Source: Streptomyces mutabilis (GTDB lineage: Bacteria > Actinomycetota > Actinomycetes > Streptomycetales > Streptomycetaceae). Taken from it: a DNA stretch of 64,000 nt. The translations under genes were made by a program, and so were the position numbers. Numbering within the stretch: position 1 is the stretch's first letter; the number at the start of each line of letters is the position of its first letter. The stretch spans positions 179,359 through 243,358 of the forward strand of contig NZ_BMTT01000011.1 in assembly GCF_014649815.1 (NCBI RefSeq), written 5' to 3'. This document shows positions 53,967 through 61,931 of this stretch, piece by piece. Under the pieces are notes generated by a model that worked only from the letters and a program-made list of their open reading frames with translations, searched no databases and had not been told where the DNA came from.

Positions 53967-54878
53967 TCAGACCTGGTGCGGCGCCCCGCGCCACCCGGAA
54001 ACAGGCAACGCGAACTTCGCCACCAGCCGGTCGGTGAAGGACGCTTGGTGCAGCCGGGCCAACCGCACCGGCACCGCCCCCCGCCGGACCTCCACCCGCG
54101 CCCCCGGCGGCAACTCCACCGTTCGCCGCCCGTCGCACCACAGAACACCCGGCGGAATGTGCGGCAGCACCTCCACCGCCAGCACCGAGTCCGGCGAGGT
54201 CACCAAGGGCTTCGCGAACAGCGCGTGCGCACTGATCGGCACCATCAGCAGCGCCTCCACCTCCGGCCACACCACCGGCCCCCCGGCCGAGAAGGCGTAC
54301 GCCGTCGACCCGGTCGGCGTCGACAGCACGATGCCGTCACAGCCGAACCCGGTCACCGGCCGCCCGTCGATCTCCAGCACGACTTCGAGCAGTTTCTCGG
54401 CGCCGGCCTTCTGCACGGCCGCCTCGTTCAGCGCCCAGTCGGTGTGCACGATGTCGCCGTTGCGGTGCACGACAACGTCGACGGTCATCCGCTCCTCGAC
54501 CTCGTACGCCCGGTTCACCACCCGGTCGACGACCTTGTCCAGGTCATCGCGCTCGGCCTCCGCGAGGAACCCGACCCGGCCCAGGTTGACGCCGAGCATC
54601 GGCACCCCGGACGCGCGGGCGAACTCGGCACCGCGCAGCAGCGTCCCGTCACCGCCGAGCACGATCAGCAGCTCGCACCCGTCCAGGCACTGCGGGGTGG
54701 CCTCCCCGACCAGCTCCACCTCCTCCGGCAGCGGCAGGTCCCGTGCCTCCGCCTCCAGGACGCGCACGCCGAGCCCCGCGTGCAGCAGGCCCTTGACCAC
54801 CAGCTCCGCGCTGCGGATCGCCGCGGGACGCCCGGTGTGGGCGAGCAGGAAAACAGTACGCGCTCGGTTCTGTGTCAA
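53967..54878 (-). CDS. nadK: NAD kinase
   Basis: 303 residues from a TTG at 54878 whose TTGA overlaps the tlyA stop. The GGDG motif is in LIVLGGDGTLLRGAEFARAS, followed by GVNLGRVGFLAE, ALNEAAVQK (the NE/D motif that binds NAD) and the GCDGIVLSTPTGSTAYAFSAGGP signature. It phosphorylates NAD to NADP. Sits in the tlyA-nadK-recN operon order that I recall in Mycobacterium and other actinobacteria. Confidence 0.95.
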   Translation of the reverse strand: MTQNRARTVFLLAHTGRPAAIRSAELVVKGLLHAGLGVRVLEAEARDLPLPEEVELVGEATPQCLDGCELLIVLGGDGTLLRGAEFARASGVPMLGVNLGRVGFLAEAERDDLDKVVDRVVNRAYEVEERMTVDVVVHRNGDIVHTDWALNEAAVQKAGAEKLLEVVLEIDGRPVTGFGCDGIVLSTPTGSTAYAFSAGGPVVWPEVEALLMVPISAHALFAKPLVTSPDSVLAVEVLPHIPPGVLWCDGRRTVELPPGARVEVRRGAVPVRLARLHQASFTDRLVAKFALPVSGWRGAPHQV

Positions 54879-55690
54879 CTCGGCCCCTCCGCCACTGCAC
54901 GGTCAACGTCGGCCGGGTCCAGTTCACCGGCCCCGGCCCGCAGCCACAGAAAGTACTCGACGTTCCCGGAGGGGCCGGGCAGCGGACTGGCGGTGACCCC
55001 CTGCACCCCGAGTCCCAGGTCCCAGGCCTTGCGGGCGACTCCCCGCACGGCCTCGGCCCGCAGCTGCGCACTGCGTACCACTCCCCCGCTCCCCAGCCGC
55101 TCCTTGCCCACCTCGAACTGCGGCTTCACCATCATCACCAGATCGGCGTCCGGACGGGTGCACCGCACCAGGGCGGGCAGTACCAGTCCGAGCGGGATGA
55201 AGGACAGATCCCCCACCACAAGGTCCACGGGCGCCCCGTCGATCGCTTCCGGCGTCAACTCGCGTACGTTCGTACGGTCCTTGACGGTGACGCGTTCATC
55301 CTGCTGAAGCGACCAGGCGAGCTGTCCGTACCCGACGTCGACGGCGACGACGTGCGAGGCGCCCGCCCGCAGCAGTACGTCGGTGAAGCCCCCGGTGGAC
55401 GCGCCGGCGTCCAGTGCGCGCCGCCCCTCGACGACGAGACCCTGCGGCACGAACGCCGCGAGGGCACCGGCCAGCTTGTGGCCGCCGCGCGAGACGTAGT
55501 CGGGGTCGCTGTCGTCGGCCGTGACCACGATCGCGGCGGCGGTCTCCACCTGCGTGGCGGGCTTGGTCGCGACGGTCTTGCCGACGGAGACCCGCCCGGC
55601 GGCGATCAGCTGGCTCGCGTGCTCGCGCGAGCGCGCCAGCTTCCGGCGGACCAGCTCCGCGTCGAGACGGCGGCGTGCGACTCCTGCCAC
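54875..55690 (-). CDS. tlyA: TlyA family rRNA 2'-O-methyltransferase
   Basis: 271 residues from a GTG at 55690. The N-terminal S4 domain (RRRLDAELVRRKLARSREHASQLIAAGRVSVGK) is followed by an FtsJ-like methyltransferase: RALDAGASTGGFTDVLLRAGASHVVAVDVGYGQLAW (SAM motif I), VVGDLSFIPLGLVLPAL and VKPQFEVGKERLGSGGV. TlyA methylates cytidines in 16S and 23S rRNA in mycobacteria, where loss gives capreomycin resistance. It overlaps nadK by four bases. Confidence 0.93.
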   Translation of the reverse strand: MAGVARRRLDAELVRRKLARSREHASQLIAAGRVSVGKTVATKPATQVETAAAIVVTADDSDPDYVSRGGHKLAGALAAFVPQGLVVEGRRALDAGASTGGFTDVLLRAGASHVVAVDVGYGQLAWSLQQDERVTVKDRTNVRELTPEAIDGAPVDLVVGDLSFIPLGLVLPALVRCTRPDADLVMMVKPQFEVGKERLGSGGVVRSAQLRAEAVRGVARKAWDLGLGVQGVTASPLPGPSGNVEYFLWLRAGAGELDPADVDRAVAEGPS

Positions 55691-55697
55691 GTTCGGT

Positions 55698-55982
55698 TCA
55701 GCTCCTGTTTTCGTACGGCGATGGCGGGACCGGAGGTCCCGGGCGGGCGTCGAGCGCGGTCAGCGCGTCTCGCAGCCCCCGGTGTACATCCTCGTACACC
55801 TCGACATGTCCGTCCGTGGTCAGGTGGTCGGCGTCGGCCAGCCGGGCCAGCCGGGCGTCCACCTCGGCGTTCCCGGTGGGGGTGCGCGGGACGTCGAGGG
55901 GAGCGGGGTCGTGCTCCGGCGCGTGCGCCTCGGCCGCCCCGCCGGTCTCCTGTGCCTCCGGCTCCGGTACAGCGTCGCTCAT
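55698..55982 (-). CDS. Small acidic conserved hypothetical protein (94 aa)
   Basis: 94 residues. The first half is Pro/Glu/Ala-rich and probably disordered. The second half (TGNAEVDARLARLADADHLTTDGHVEVYEDVHRGLRDALTALDARPG) is a predicted pair of helices with a regular hydrophobic pattern (VDARLARLADAD, VHRGLRDALTAL), found in other actinobacteria just upstream of tlyA as I recall. It lies 7 bases from tlyA, so probably co-transcribed. Function unknown. Confidence 0.7.
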   Translation of the reverse strand: MSDAVPEPEAQETGGAAEAHAPEHDPAPLDVPRTPTGNAEVDARLARLADADHLTTDGHVEVYEDVHRGLRDALTALDARPGPPVPPSPYENRS

Positions 55983-56024
55983 GCCCCGACGCTACCGCGT
56001 ACCGCTGGGGTACGGTCGGTCCCG

Positions 56025-56372
56025 ATGGCGACGACTGAGGAGTGCCGCGCCGCACTCGAGAAGCTCTCGGACCACATGGGCGACGCCGAAGGGGACGTGC
56101 GGGCCGCCGCCGAGCTGGACCGCTCGGTGAGCTGCCACATCACCGACCTGGACGTCACCTTCGCCGGACGCATGGCGGACGGCCGGATCGACGTGCGCGA
56201 GACCCTGGAGGGGCCGCCGCGCGAGAAGGCCGAGATCAGGCTGGCGATGACCGGCGACGACCTGGTGGCCCTGGTCGACGGCGAGCTGCACTTCGCCAGG
56301 GCCTGGGGCTCGGGCCGGGTGAAGCTGGAGGCGGGCCTGCGCGACCTTTTCCGCCTCAGGAAGCTTCTGTAG
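56025..56372 (+). CDS. SCP2 sterol-binding-like protein
   Basis: 115 residues. The compact domain with CHITDLDVTFAGRMADGRIDVRETLEGPPREKAEIRLAMTGDDLVALVDGELHFARAWGSGRVKLEAGLRDLFRLRKLL follows the SCP2 pattern (beta strand, LxM-x-DL and the GR(V/L)K(L/V)xG helix end). SCP2 proteins carry lipids in a hydrophobic tunnel. The gene is divergent from the hypothetical gene at 55698 and its last 17 bases overlap the convergent ABC gene. Confidence 0.75.
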   Translation: MATTEECRAALEKLSDHMGDAEGDVRAAAELDRSVSCHITDLDVTFAGRMADGRIDVRETLEGPPREKAEIRLAMTGDDLVALVDGELHFARAWGSGRVKLEAGLRDLFRLRKLL

Positions 56373-57243
56373 CCGCCACCTTTTCGCGCTCGACGGCGCT
56401 GCCGCCCCGTGCCTTGCGTGCGGCCGGCACCACCAGCGGCGTGCCCGTCTCCGGGTCGGAGATGATCTGACAGCGCAGCCCGAAGACCCGCTCGACCAAG
56501 TCGGCGGTGACGATGTCCTTCGGCGCACCCTCGGCGATGACCTCCCCGCCCCGCAGGGCGATGAGGTGGGTGGCGTACCGGGCGGCGTGGTTGAGGTCGT
56601 GGAGGACGGCCACGAGCGTGCGGCCCTGCTCCTCGTGCAGCTCCGCACACAGGTCGAGCACGTCGATCTGGTGCTGGATGTCCAGGTACGTCGTCGGCTC
56701 GTCGAGCAGCAGCAGCGGCGTCTGCTGGGCGAGCGCCATGGCGATCCACACGCGCTGGCGCTGTCCACCGGAGAGTTCGTCGACGTAGCGGTCGGCGAGC
56801 TCCGAGATGCCGGTCCGGGCCATCGACTCCTGGACGACGCGCTCGTCCTCGGTCGACCACTGGCGCAGGATGCCCTGGTGCGGGTACCGGCCCCGGCCGA
56901 CGAGATCCCCGACGGTGATGCCGTCGGGCGCGATGGACGACTGGGGCAGCAGGCCGAGGGTCCGCGCGACCTGCTTGGCGGGCATCGACTGGATGACCGA
57001 GCCGTCGAGGAGCACCCGGCCCTGAGTGGGCTTGAGCATCCGTGACAAGGCCCGCAGCAACGTGGACTTGCCGCACGCGTTCGGGCCGACGATCACGGTG
57101 AAGGAGTTGTCGGGTATCTCCACCGACAGCTTCTCCGCGATGACCCGCTGGTCGTAGGCGAGGGTGACGTTCTCGGCGGTCAGGCGGTTCACGTTGCTCC
57201 TTTGGTTGTTCAGCCCGCTGCGGATGCCGGCGTCGGCGCTCAT
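56356..57243 (-). CDS. FecE-type iron-siderophore ABC transporter ATP-binding protein
   Basis: 295 residues from the ATG at 57243. Walker A GPNACGKSTLLRALSRML, Q-loop LLPQSS, signature LSGGQRQR and Walker B LLLLDEPTTYLDIQHQ (with the D-loop) are intact. The order and the DIQHQIDVLDL motif are those of FecE/FhuC/FepC siderophore importers. It is the third gene of an iron-regulated operon: its start overlaps the first permease by four bases. Confidence 0.92.
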   Translation of the reverse strand: MSADAGIRSGLNNQRSNVNRLTAENVTLAYDQRVIAEKLSVEIPDNSFTVIVGPNACGKSTLLRALSRMLKPTQGRVLLDGSVIQSMPAKQVARTLGLLPQSSIAPDGITVGDLVGRGRYPHQGILRQWSTEDERVVQESMARTGISELADRYVDELSGGQRQRVWIAMALAQQTPLLLLDEPTTYLDIQHQIDVLDLCAELHEEQGRTLVAVLHDLNHAARYATHLIALRGGEVIAEGAPKDIVTADLVERVFGLRCQIISDPETGTPLVVPAARKARGGSAVEREKVAATEAS

Positions 57244-58304
57244 ATCCGGCCCGCCTTGCGCTCGGTGACCAGCAGCCACAGCAGGTAGACCCCGCCGAGT
57301 ACGCCGGTGATCACACCGACGGGCAGTTGGTCGGCGCCGAAGGCCCGCTGCGAGATGAAGTCGGCACTGACCAGCAGGGCGGCACCCATGCACAGGGACG
57401 GCAGCAGGTTGGGGCCCGGCGAACGGGTCAGGCGGCGGGCGAGCTGCGGCGCGGTGAGCGCGACGAAGCTGACCGGCCCCGCGGCGGCGGTGGCGGCGGC
57501 GGTGAGCAGCACGGCGGCCACCATCAGCAGGGCGCGTACCCGCTCGACGCGCACTCCGAGGGCGTAGGAAATGTCGTCACCCATCTCCATCATGCGCAGC
57601 GCGCGCCCGTCGGTGAGAACCAGCGGAACGAGCACGGCGCACAGGATGAGCAGCGGCCAGACCTGAGCCCAGTCACGGCCGTTGAGGGACCCGGTCATCC
57701 ACACGACCGCCCGGGAGGCGTCCACGATGTCGGCACGGGTGAGCAGATAGCCGTTGACGGCGGTGACGATCGCGGAGACGCCGATACCGACCAGGACCAG
57801 CCGGTAACCGTGCACGCCCCGCTTCCAGGCGAGCAGATAGATGGCGAGGCCGGTCACCAGTCCGCCGACGAGCGCGCCGATCGTGACCTGTGCCGAGGTA
57901 CCGGAGAACAGCACGATCATGGTGAGGGCGCCGGCCGTCGCGCCCTGCCCGAGGCCGAGCACGTCCGGGCTGCCCAGCGGGTTGCGGGAGATGGCCTGAA
58001 ACAGCGCGCCGCCCAGCCCGAGCGCGGCGCCGACCAGCAGACCGACCAGGACCCGCGGCAGCCGCAGTTCGTTGACGATGAACTCCTGGCTCGCGTTGCC
58101 CTGCCCGGCCAGGGTACGGAGCACGTCGGCGGCCGGTATCTCGAAGTCGCCGGTGCCGATCAGCAGGACGCTCGCGGCGAGCGCGAGGACCAGCAGCAGG
58201 GCGACGACGACGGTGGCCCGCACGTCCAGGCGGAAGGACAGCCCGCCCGGGCTGCGCACGGCGCGGTTGGTCTTCCCGCTCTTCACGGTCTTCCCGGTCT
58301 TCAC
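57240..58304 (-). CDS. FecCD family iron-siderophore ABC permease (second)
   Basis: 354 residues from a GTG at 58304. About ten membrane helices; the family sites are LRLPRVLVGLLVGAALGLGGALFQAISRNPLGSPDVLGLGQGA, GYRLVLVGIGVSAIV and GPVSFVALTAPQLARRLTRSPGPNLLPS (ATPase contact loop). The N-terminus is a basic Lys/Thr tract. It overlaps the upstream permease and the downstream ATPase gene by four bases each. Confidence 0.92.
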   Translation of the reverse strand: MKTGKTVKSGKTNRAVRSPGGLSFRLDVRATVVVALLLVLALAASVLLIGTGDFEIPAADVLRTLAGQGNASQEFIVNELRLPRVLVGLLVGAALGLGGALFQAISRNPLGSPDVLGLGQGATAGALTMIVLFSGTSAQVTIGALVGGLVTGLAIYLLAWKRGVHGYRLVLVGIGVSAIVTAVNGYLLTRADIVDASRAVVWMTGSLNGRDWAQVWPLLILCAVLVPLVLTDGRALRMMEMGDDISYALGVRVERVRALLMVAAVLLTAAATAAAGPVSFVALTAPQLARRLTRSPGPNLLPSLCMGAALLVSADFISQRAFGADQLPVGVITGVLGGVYLLWLLVTERKAGRI

Positions 58305-59347
58305 AGCTGGGCCGTCCTCCGCCGTCGTACGAGATAGATGAAGACCGGCCCGCCCAGGACGGCGGTGACGATGCCGACCTGGAGCTCGGAGGGCCGAGCG
58401 ACGATCCTGCCGAGGACGTCCGCGCCCAACAGCAGCACGGGCGACAGGATCGCGGCGTAGGGCAGGATCCAGCGCATGTCGGGCCCGGTGAAGGAGCGGA
58501 CGATGTGCGGGACCATCAGTCCGACGAACACAATCGGCCCGCAGGCCGCGGTCGCCGCCCCGCACAGCACGGTCGCGGCGAGCATGGACAGCGCCCGGGT
58601 GCGGTTCAGGTTGGCGCCGAGGGCCTTGGCTGTGTCGTCGCCCATCTCCATGGCGTTGAGCGGCCGGGAGAGCGCGAGGGCGAGGATCGTGCCCGCCACG
58701 AAGAACGGCAGCACCTCCATGATGGTGTCGTCGGTCGCGGAGGACAGCGATCCGACCGTCCAGAACCGCATCCGGCCCAGCGCCGCGTCGTCCATGATCA
58801 TCACGGCTTGGAGGTAACCGAAGAGCGCGGCGCTGATCGCGGTGCCGGCCAGCACCAGCCGCACCGGCGTGGCTCCCCGGCTGCCGCCCAGGAACCAGAC
58901 CAGCGCACCCACGCCCGCCGCGCCTGCGAAAGCGAACCACACGTACCCGGTCAGCGAGGTGACGCCGAAGAAGGTGATGGCCGTGACGACCGCCGCGGAG
59001 GCGCCCGCGTTGATGCCGAGCAGGCCGGGGTCGGCCAGCGGATTGCGGGTGAGCGCCTGCAGGACGGCTCCGGCGAGGCCGAGCGCGGCACCCGCGAGCA
59101 GACCGAGCACGGTCCGCGACAACCGCTCACCCACCACCACGTCGCTGTACGAGCCCGAGTCGTGGAAGAGGCCGTGCCAGACCTGCGCCAGGGTCAGGTC
59201 CTTCGCGCCGACCGCGAGGCTCACCAACGCGATGAACACCAGGACCGCCGCCGAGACGGGCAGCCCGACGGCACGTAGGACACGGCGCTTCGGGGGCGGC
59301 GCGGGGGCGGTCTCCGCGCGCTGTTCGGGGGGGCTGTCGACCAACAC
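58301..59347 (-). CDS. FecCD family iron-siderophore ABC permease (first)
   Basis: 348 residues from a GTG at 59347. LSRTVLGLLAGAALGLAGAVLQALTRNPLADPGLLGINAGASAAVV, VRLVLAGTAISAAL and GPIVFVGLMVPHIVRSFTGPDMRWILP are the FecCD hallmarks; about ten helices. First gene of the operon, behind an iron box. No substrate-binding lipoprotein gene is in the window, so the importer probably works with a binding protein encoded elsewhere. Confidence 0.92.
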   Translation of the reverse strand: MLVDSPPEQRAETAPAPPPKRRVLRAVGLPVSAAVLVFIALVSLAVGAKDLTLAQVWHGLFHDSGSYSDVVVGERLSRTVLGLLAGAALGLAGAVLQALTRNPLADPGLLGINAGASAAVVTAITFFGVTSLTGYVWFAFAGAAGVGALVWFLGGSRGATPVRLVLAGTAISAALFGYLQAVMIMDDAALGRMRFWTVGSLSSATDDTIMEVLPFFVAGTILALALSRPLNAMEMGDDTAKALGANLNRTRALSMLAATVLCGAATAACGPIVFVGLMVPHIVRSFTGPDMRWILPYAAILSPVLLLGADVLGRIVARPSELQVGIVTAVLGGPVFIYLVRRRRTAQL

Positions 59348-59351
59348 CCGG

Positions 59352-59370
59352 TTAGGTTAGCCTACCCTGC
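59352..59370. promoter_or_regulatory. Iron box (DmdR/IdeR-type operator)
   Basis: TTAGGTTAGCCTACCCTGC lies 5 bases before the first permease start. It keeps the left half TTAGGTTAG of the actinobacterial iron-box consensus (TTAGGTTAGGCTCACCTAA) and part of the right half. Under iron-replete conditions a DmdR/IdeR repressor would shut the operon off. Confidence 0.75.
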
Positions 59371-59459
59371 CATCGATCACGATGCCGAGGATGACCGGAC
59401 CGGCTCGCGGCCCCTCTCCTCAGCCCCGCCGCAGCCGGGCTCCTTCCCCGCACGGCGGC

Positions 59460-60491
59460 TCACAACCCCAGTCGCGCCAGCGCCTTTCCCGAATTGAGCT
59501 CACACCCTTCCTCTCCGCCCGCCGTCCAGGCCGCCGCACACAGCGCACGCAGCCCGTCCAGCGCCGCGCCGTCGCCCTCCAACTCCAGCCGTTCGACGCC
59601 GGCCGACGCCGCCCAGCCACCGCAGCGGAAGCCACCGCCCGCGTCTCCGGTGACCTCGGGCTGCCCGGACAGCAGCCCGCGCAGATCGGCGTCAACGTAC
59701 GTCGGCCGGTGCCGCGGCGGCGCCGCCAGCAGCTGCGCCCCGTCGGTCACGCCGGTCAGGACGAGCAGCGAGTCGACCTCGCCGTTGAACGCGCCCTCGA
59801 TGTCCGTGTCCAGCCGGTCCCCCACCACCAGCGGACGCTGCGCGCCGGTCCGCAGGATCGTCTCCCGGTGCATGGGCGGCAAGGGCTTCCCCGCGACCTG
59901 CGGCTCGGCCCCGGTGGCGATCCGGACGACCTCCACCGCCGCACCGTTGCCCGGTGCGATGCCCCGGGCGCCCGGAATCGTCAGGTCGGTGTTGGATGCG
60001 TACCACGGCACCCCGCGCGCGATGGCGTAGCAGGCCTCCGCGAACCGCCCCCACGGCAGCTCCGGCCCGCCGAACCCCTGCACGACGGCCGCCGGATCGT
60101 CCTCCGCGGACTCGACCGGCTCCAGCCCCCGCTCCCGCAGGGCGACCCGCAGCCCATCGCCGCCGATCACCAGCACCCGCGAGCCAGACGGCACCTGTTC
60201 GGCGATCAGCCGGGCCACCGCCTGCGCCGACGTGATGACGTCGTCCGCGCCCGTCGGTATGCCCAGCTCGGTCAGGTGCGCGGCCACCGTGTCCGGGGTC
60301 CGCAGCGCGTTGTTGGTGACGTACGCCAGGTGCATGCCGCCCGCGCGGGCCGCGGCGAGCGACTCGACGGCGTGGTCGATCGCGTTCCCCCCGGCGTACA
60401 CCACCCCGTCCAGGTCGAGCAGCGCCGTGTCGTACGCCTCGCCCAGGCTCCGCCCACTGCCCTGGGGCCTCGTCCTGACGCTCCGGCTCAT
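59460..60491 (-). CDS. HAD-IIA family hydrolase (NagD-like)
   Basis: 343 residues from the ATG at 60491; the frame is open much further upstream but that part has no family match. DTALLDLDGVVYAGG is motif I (the nucleophile Asp, DxDGV/TL), YVTNNALRTPDTV motif II, and PLVVGDRLDTDIEGAFNGEVDSLLVLTG motif IV. The C2 cap sits in the middle. HAD-IIA enzymes dephosphorylate sugars, nucleotides or pyridoxal phosphate. Its mycobacterial counterpart is the Rv1692 glycerol-3-phosphate phosphatase near tlyA, so a similar job is possible. Confidence 0.87.
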   Translation of the reverse strand: MSRSVRTRPQGSGRSLGEAYDTALLDLDGVVYAGGNAIDHAVESLAAARAGGMHLAYVTNNALRTPDTVAAHLTELGIPTGADDVITSAQAVARLIAEQVPSGSRVLVIGGDGLRVALRERGLEPVESAEDDPAAVVQGFGGPELPWGRFAEACYAIARGVPWYASNTDLTIPGARGIAPGNGAAVEVVRIATGAEPQVAGKPLPPMHRETILRTGAQRPLVVGDRLDTDIEGAFNGEVDSLLVLTGVTDGAQLLAAPPRHRPTYVDADLRGLLSGQPEVTGDAGGGFRCGGWAASAGVERLELEGDGAALDGLRALCAAAWTAGGEEGCELNSGKALARLGL

Positions 60492-60563
60492 TGCACATCG
60501 CTCCTCGTTCGACGCCTTTCCCCCGATCATCCCCCATGCCACTGACACACGTACGATGCCGGG

Positions 60564-61856
60564 ATGAACACAGCAGGTCACCCGGAAGCAACGGCGCGCC
60601 GGGGCCTGGAACTCACCCCGTTCCGAGGCCTCCGCTACGACCCCGACCGGGTCGGCAGCCTGGCCGCCGTGACCTCCCCGCCCTACGACGTCGTGGTCCG
60701 CCCCGACGGCCTGCTCCACCTCGAATCCGCCGACCCGCACAACATCGTCCGTCTGATCCTGCCGCAGGCCGCCTCCCCCGAGGCCCGCAACGTACAGGCC
60801 GCCGACACTCTCCGGCGCTGGAGGGCGGAGGGTGTGCTGACCGCAGACTCCGAGCCGGGCCTGTACGTCTACGAACAGCGTGACGGCGACGGCATGCTGC
60901 AACGCGGCATCATCGGCGCCCTGCGCGTCTCGGACCCTTCCGAGCAGGTCGTGCTGCCGCACGAGGACGTCATGCCCCACGTCGTCGCCGACCGCGCGGC
61001 CCTCATGCGGGCCACCCGGGCGAACCTCGAACCCCTGCTCCTCACCTACCGCGGCAACGGTGACACGGCGGCCACGACGACCGTCGTGGAACGCACCGTC
61101 GAACAGCCGCCGCTGCTGTCGACGACCACGGAGGACGGCTACTGCCACCGCCTGTGGTCCCTCACCGACCCCGACGACCTGGCCCGCGTCCGGTCCGAGC
61201 TGGCCGGGCGCCAAGCCCTCATCGCCGACGGCCATCACCGCTGGGCCACCTACCGCACACTCCGCGCGGAGCACCCGTCCCCCAGCCCCTGGGACCACGG
61301 CCTCGTCCTCCTGGTCGACACGGCCCGCTACCCGCTGCGTGTCCGCGCCATCCACCGCTTGCTGCACGGCTTCCCGCTGCACGATGCCGTCGCCGCCCTG
61401 GACGGCCACTTCCGCGTCCGCCGACTCGGCGGCCCTCTGACCCGGGCCATGGAGGACCTGGCGGAGGCGTCCGCGTCGGGCAACGCCTTCCTGCTCGCCG
61501 GTGACGGCGCCTTCCACCTCGTCGACCGACCGGACCCGGCCCTGCTGGACCGCACGGTCCCCACCGACCGCCCCCGGGCCTGGCGCACGCTGGACGCCAC
61601 CGTCCTGCACGCCACGCTCCTGGCACACGTCTGGCGGGTCCCGGACGACTCCGCGGCCCACGTCTCCTACATTCACGACACGGCTGCCACCGTGGAAAAG
61701 GCGGAACGCGACGGCGGAACGGCGGTACTGATGCACCCCGTCCGTGAGGAGGTCGTCCGCGAACTGGCACAGCTGGGCGTCACGATGCCCCGGAAGTCCA
61801 CGTCCTTCGGCCCCAAACCGGCTTCGGGCCTGGTGTTGCGCGCGCTGGACCTGTGA
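60564..61856 (+). CDS. DUF1015 domain-containing protein (SerK-like)
   Basis: 430 residues. The N-terminal FRGLRYDPDRVGSLAAVTSPPYDVV and the mid-section HEDVMPHVVADRAALMRATRANLEPLLLTY, ADGHHRWATYRTLR and VLMHPVREEVVRELAQLGVTMPRKSTSFGPKPASGLVLR are DUF1015 signatures. Characterised archaeal members (SerK) phosphorylate free serine using ADP; bacterial function is not established. A strong terminator follows, shared with the convergent TPR gene. Confidence 0.85.
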   Translation: MNTAGHPEATARRGLELTPFRGLRYDPDRVGSLAAVTSPPYDVVVRPDGLLHLESADPHNIVRLILPQAASPEARNVQAADTLRRWRAEGVLTADSEPGLYVYEQRDGDGMLQRGIIGALRVSDPSEQVVLPHEDVMPHVVADRAALMRATRANLEPLLLTYRGNGDTAATTTVVERTVEQPPLLSTTTEDGYCHRLWSLTDPDDLARVRSELAGRQALIADGHHRWATYRTLRAEHPSPSPWDHGLVLLVDTARYPLRVRAIHRLLHGFPLHDAVAALDGHFRVRRLGGPLTRAMEDLAEASASGNAFLLAGDGAFHLVDRPDPALLDRTVPTDRPRAWRTLDATVLHATLLAHVWRVPDDSAAHVSYIHDTAATVEKAERDGGTAVLMHPVREEVVRELAQLGVTMPRKSTSFGPKPASGLVLRALDL

Positions 61857-61881
61857 CGCGGCTCGAGACCACTTAGACGAA

Positions 61882-61910
61882 GGGGCGGGACCGTGTGCCG
61901 GTCCCGCCCC
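61882..61910. terminator. Hairpin between convergent DUF1015 and TPR genes
   Basis: A perfect 11-bp stem (GGGGCGGGACC and complement) with a 7-base loop, about 25 bases from each stop. Confidence 0.8.
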
Positions 61911-61931
61911 CTCGTCATCAGGTCGCGGACG

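Noticed and set aside
57240-58940. The second permease as a 566-codon fusion
   Set aside because: Upstream of the GTG at 58304 the frame is antisense/out-of-frame to the first permease and has no membrane-family match; the GTGA overlap gives a normal permease length.
59460-61736. Extension of the HAD protein to 758 codons
   Set aside because: The HAD motifs begin just after the ATG at 60491; upstream sequence is the antisense of the DUF1015 gene.
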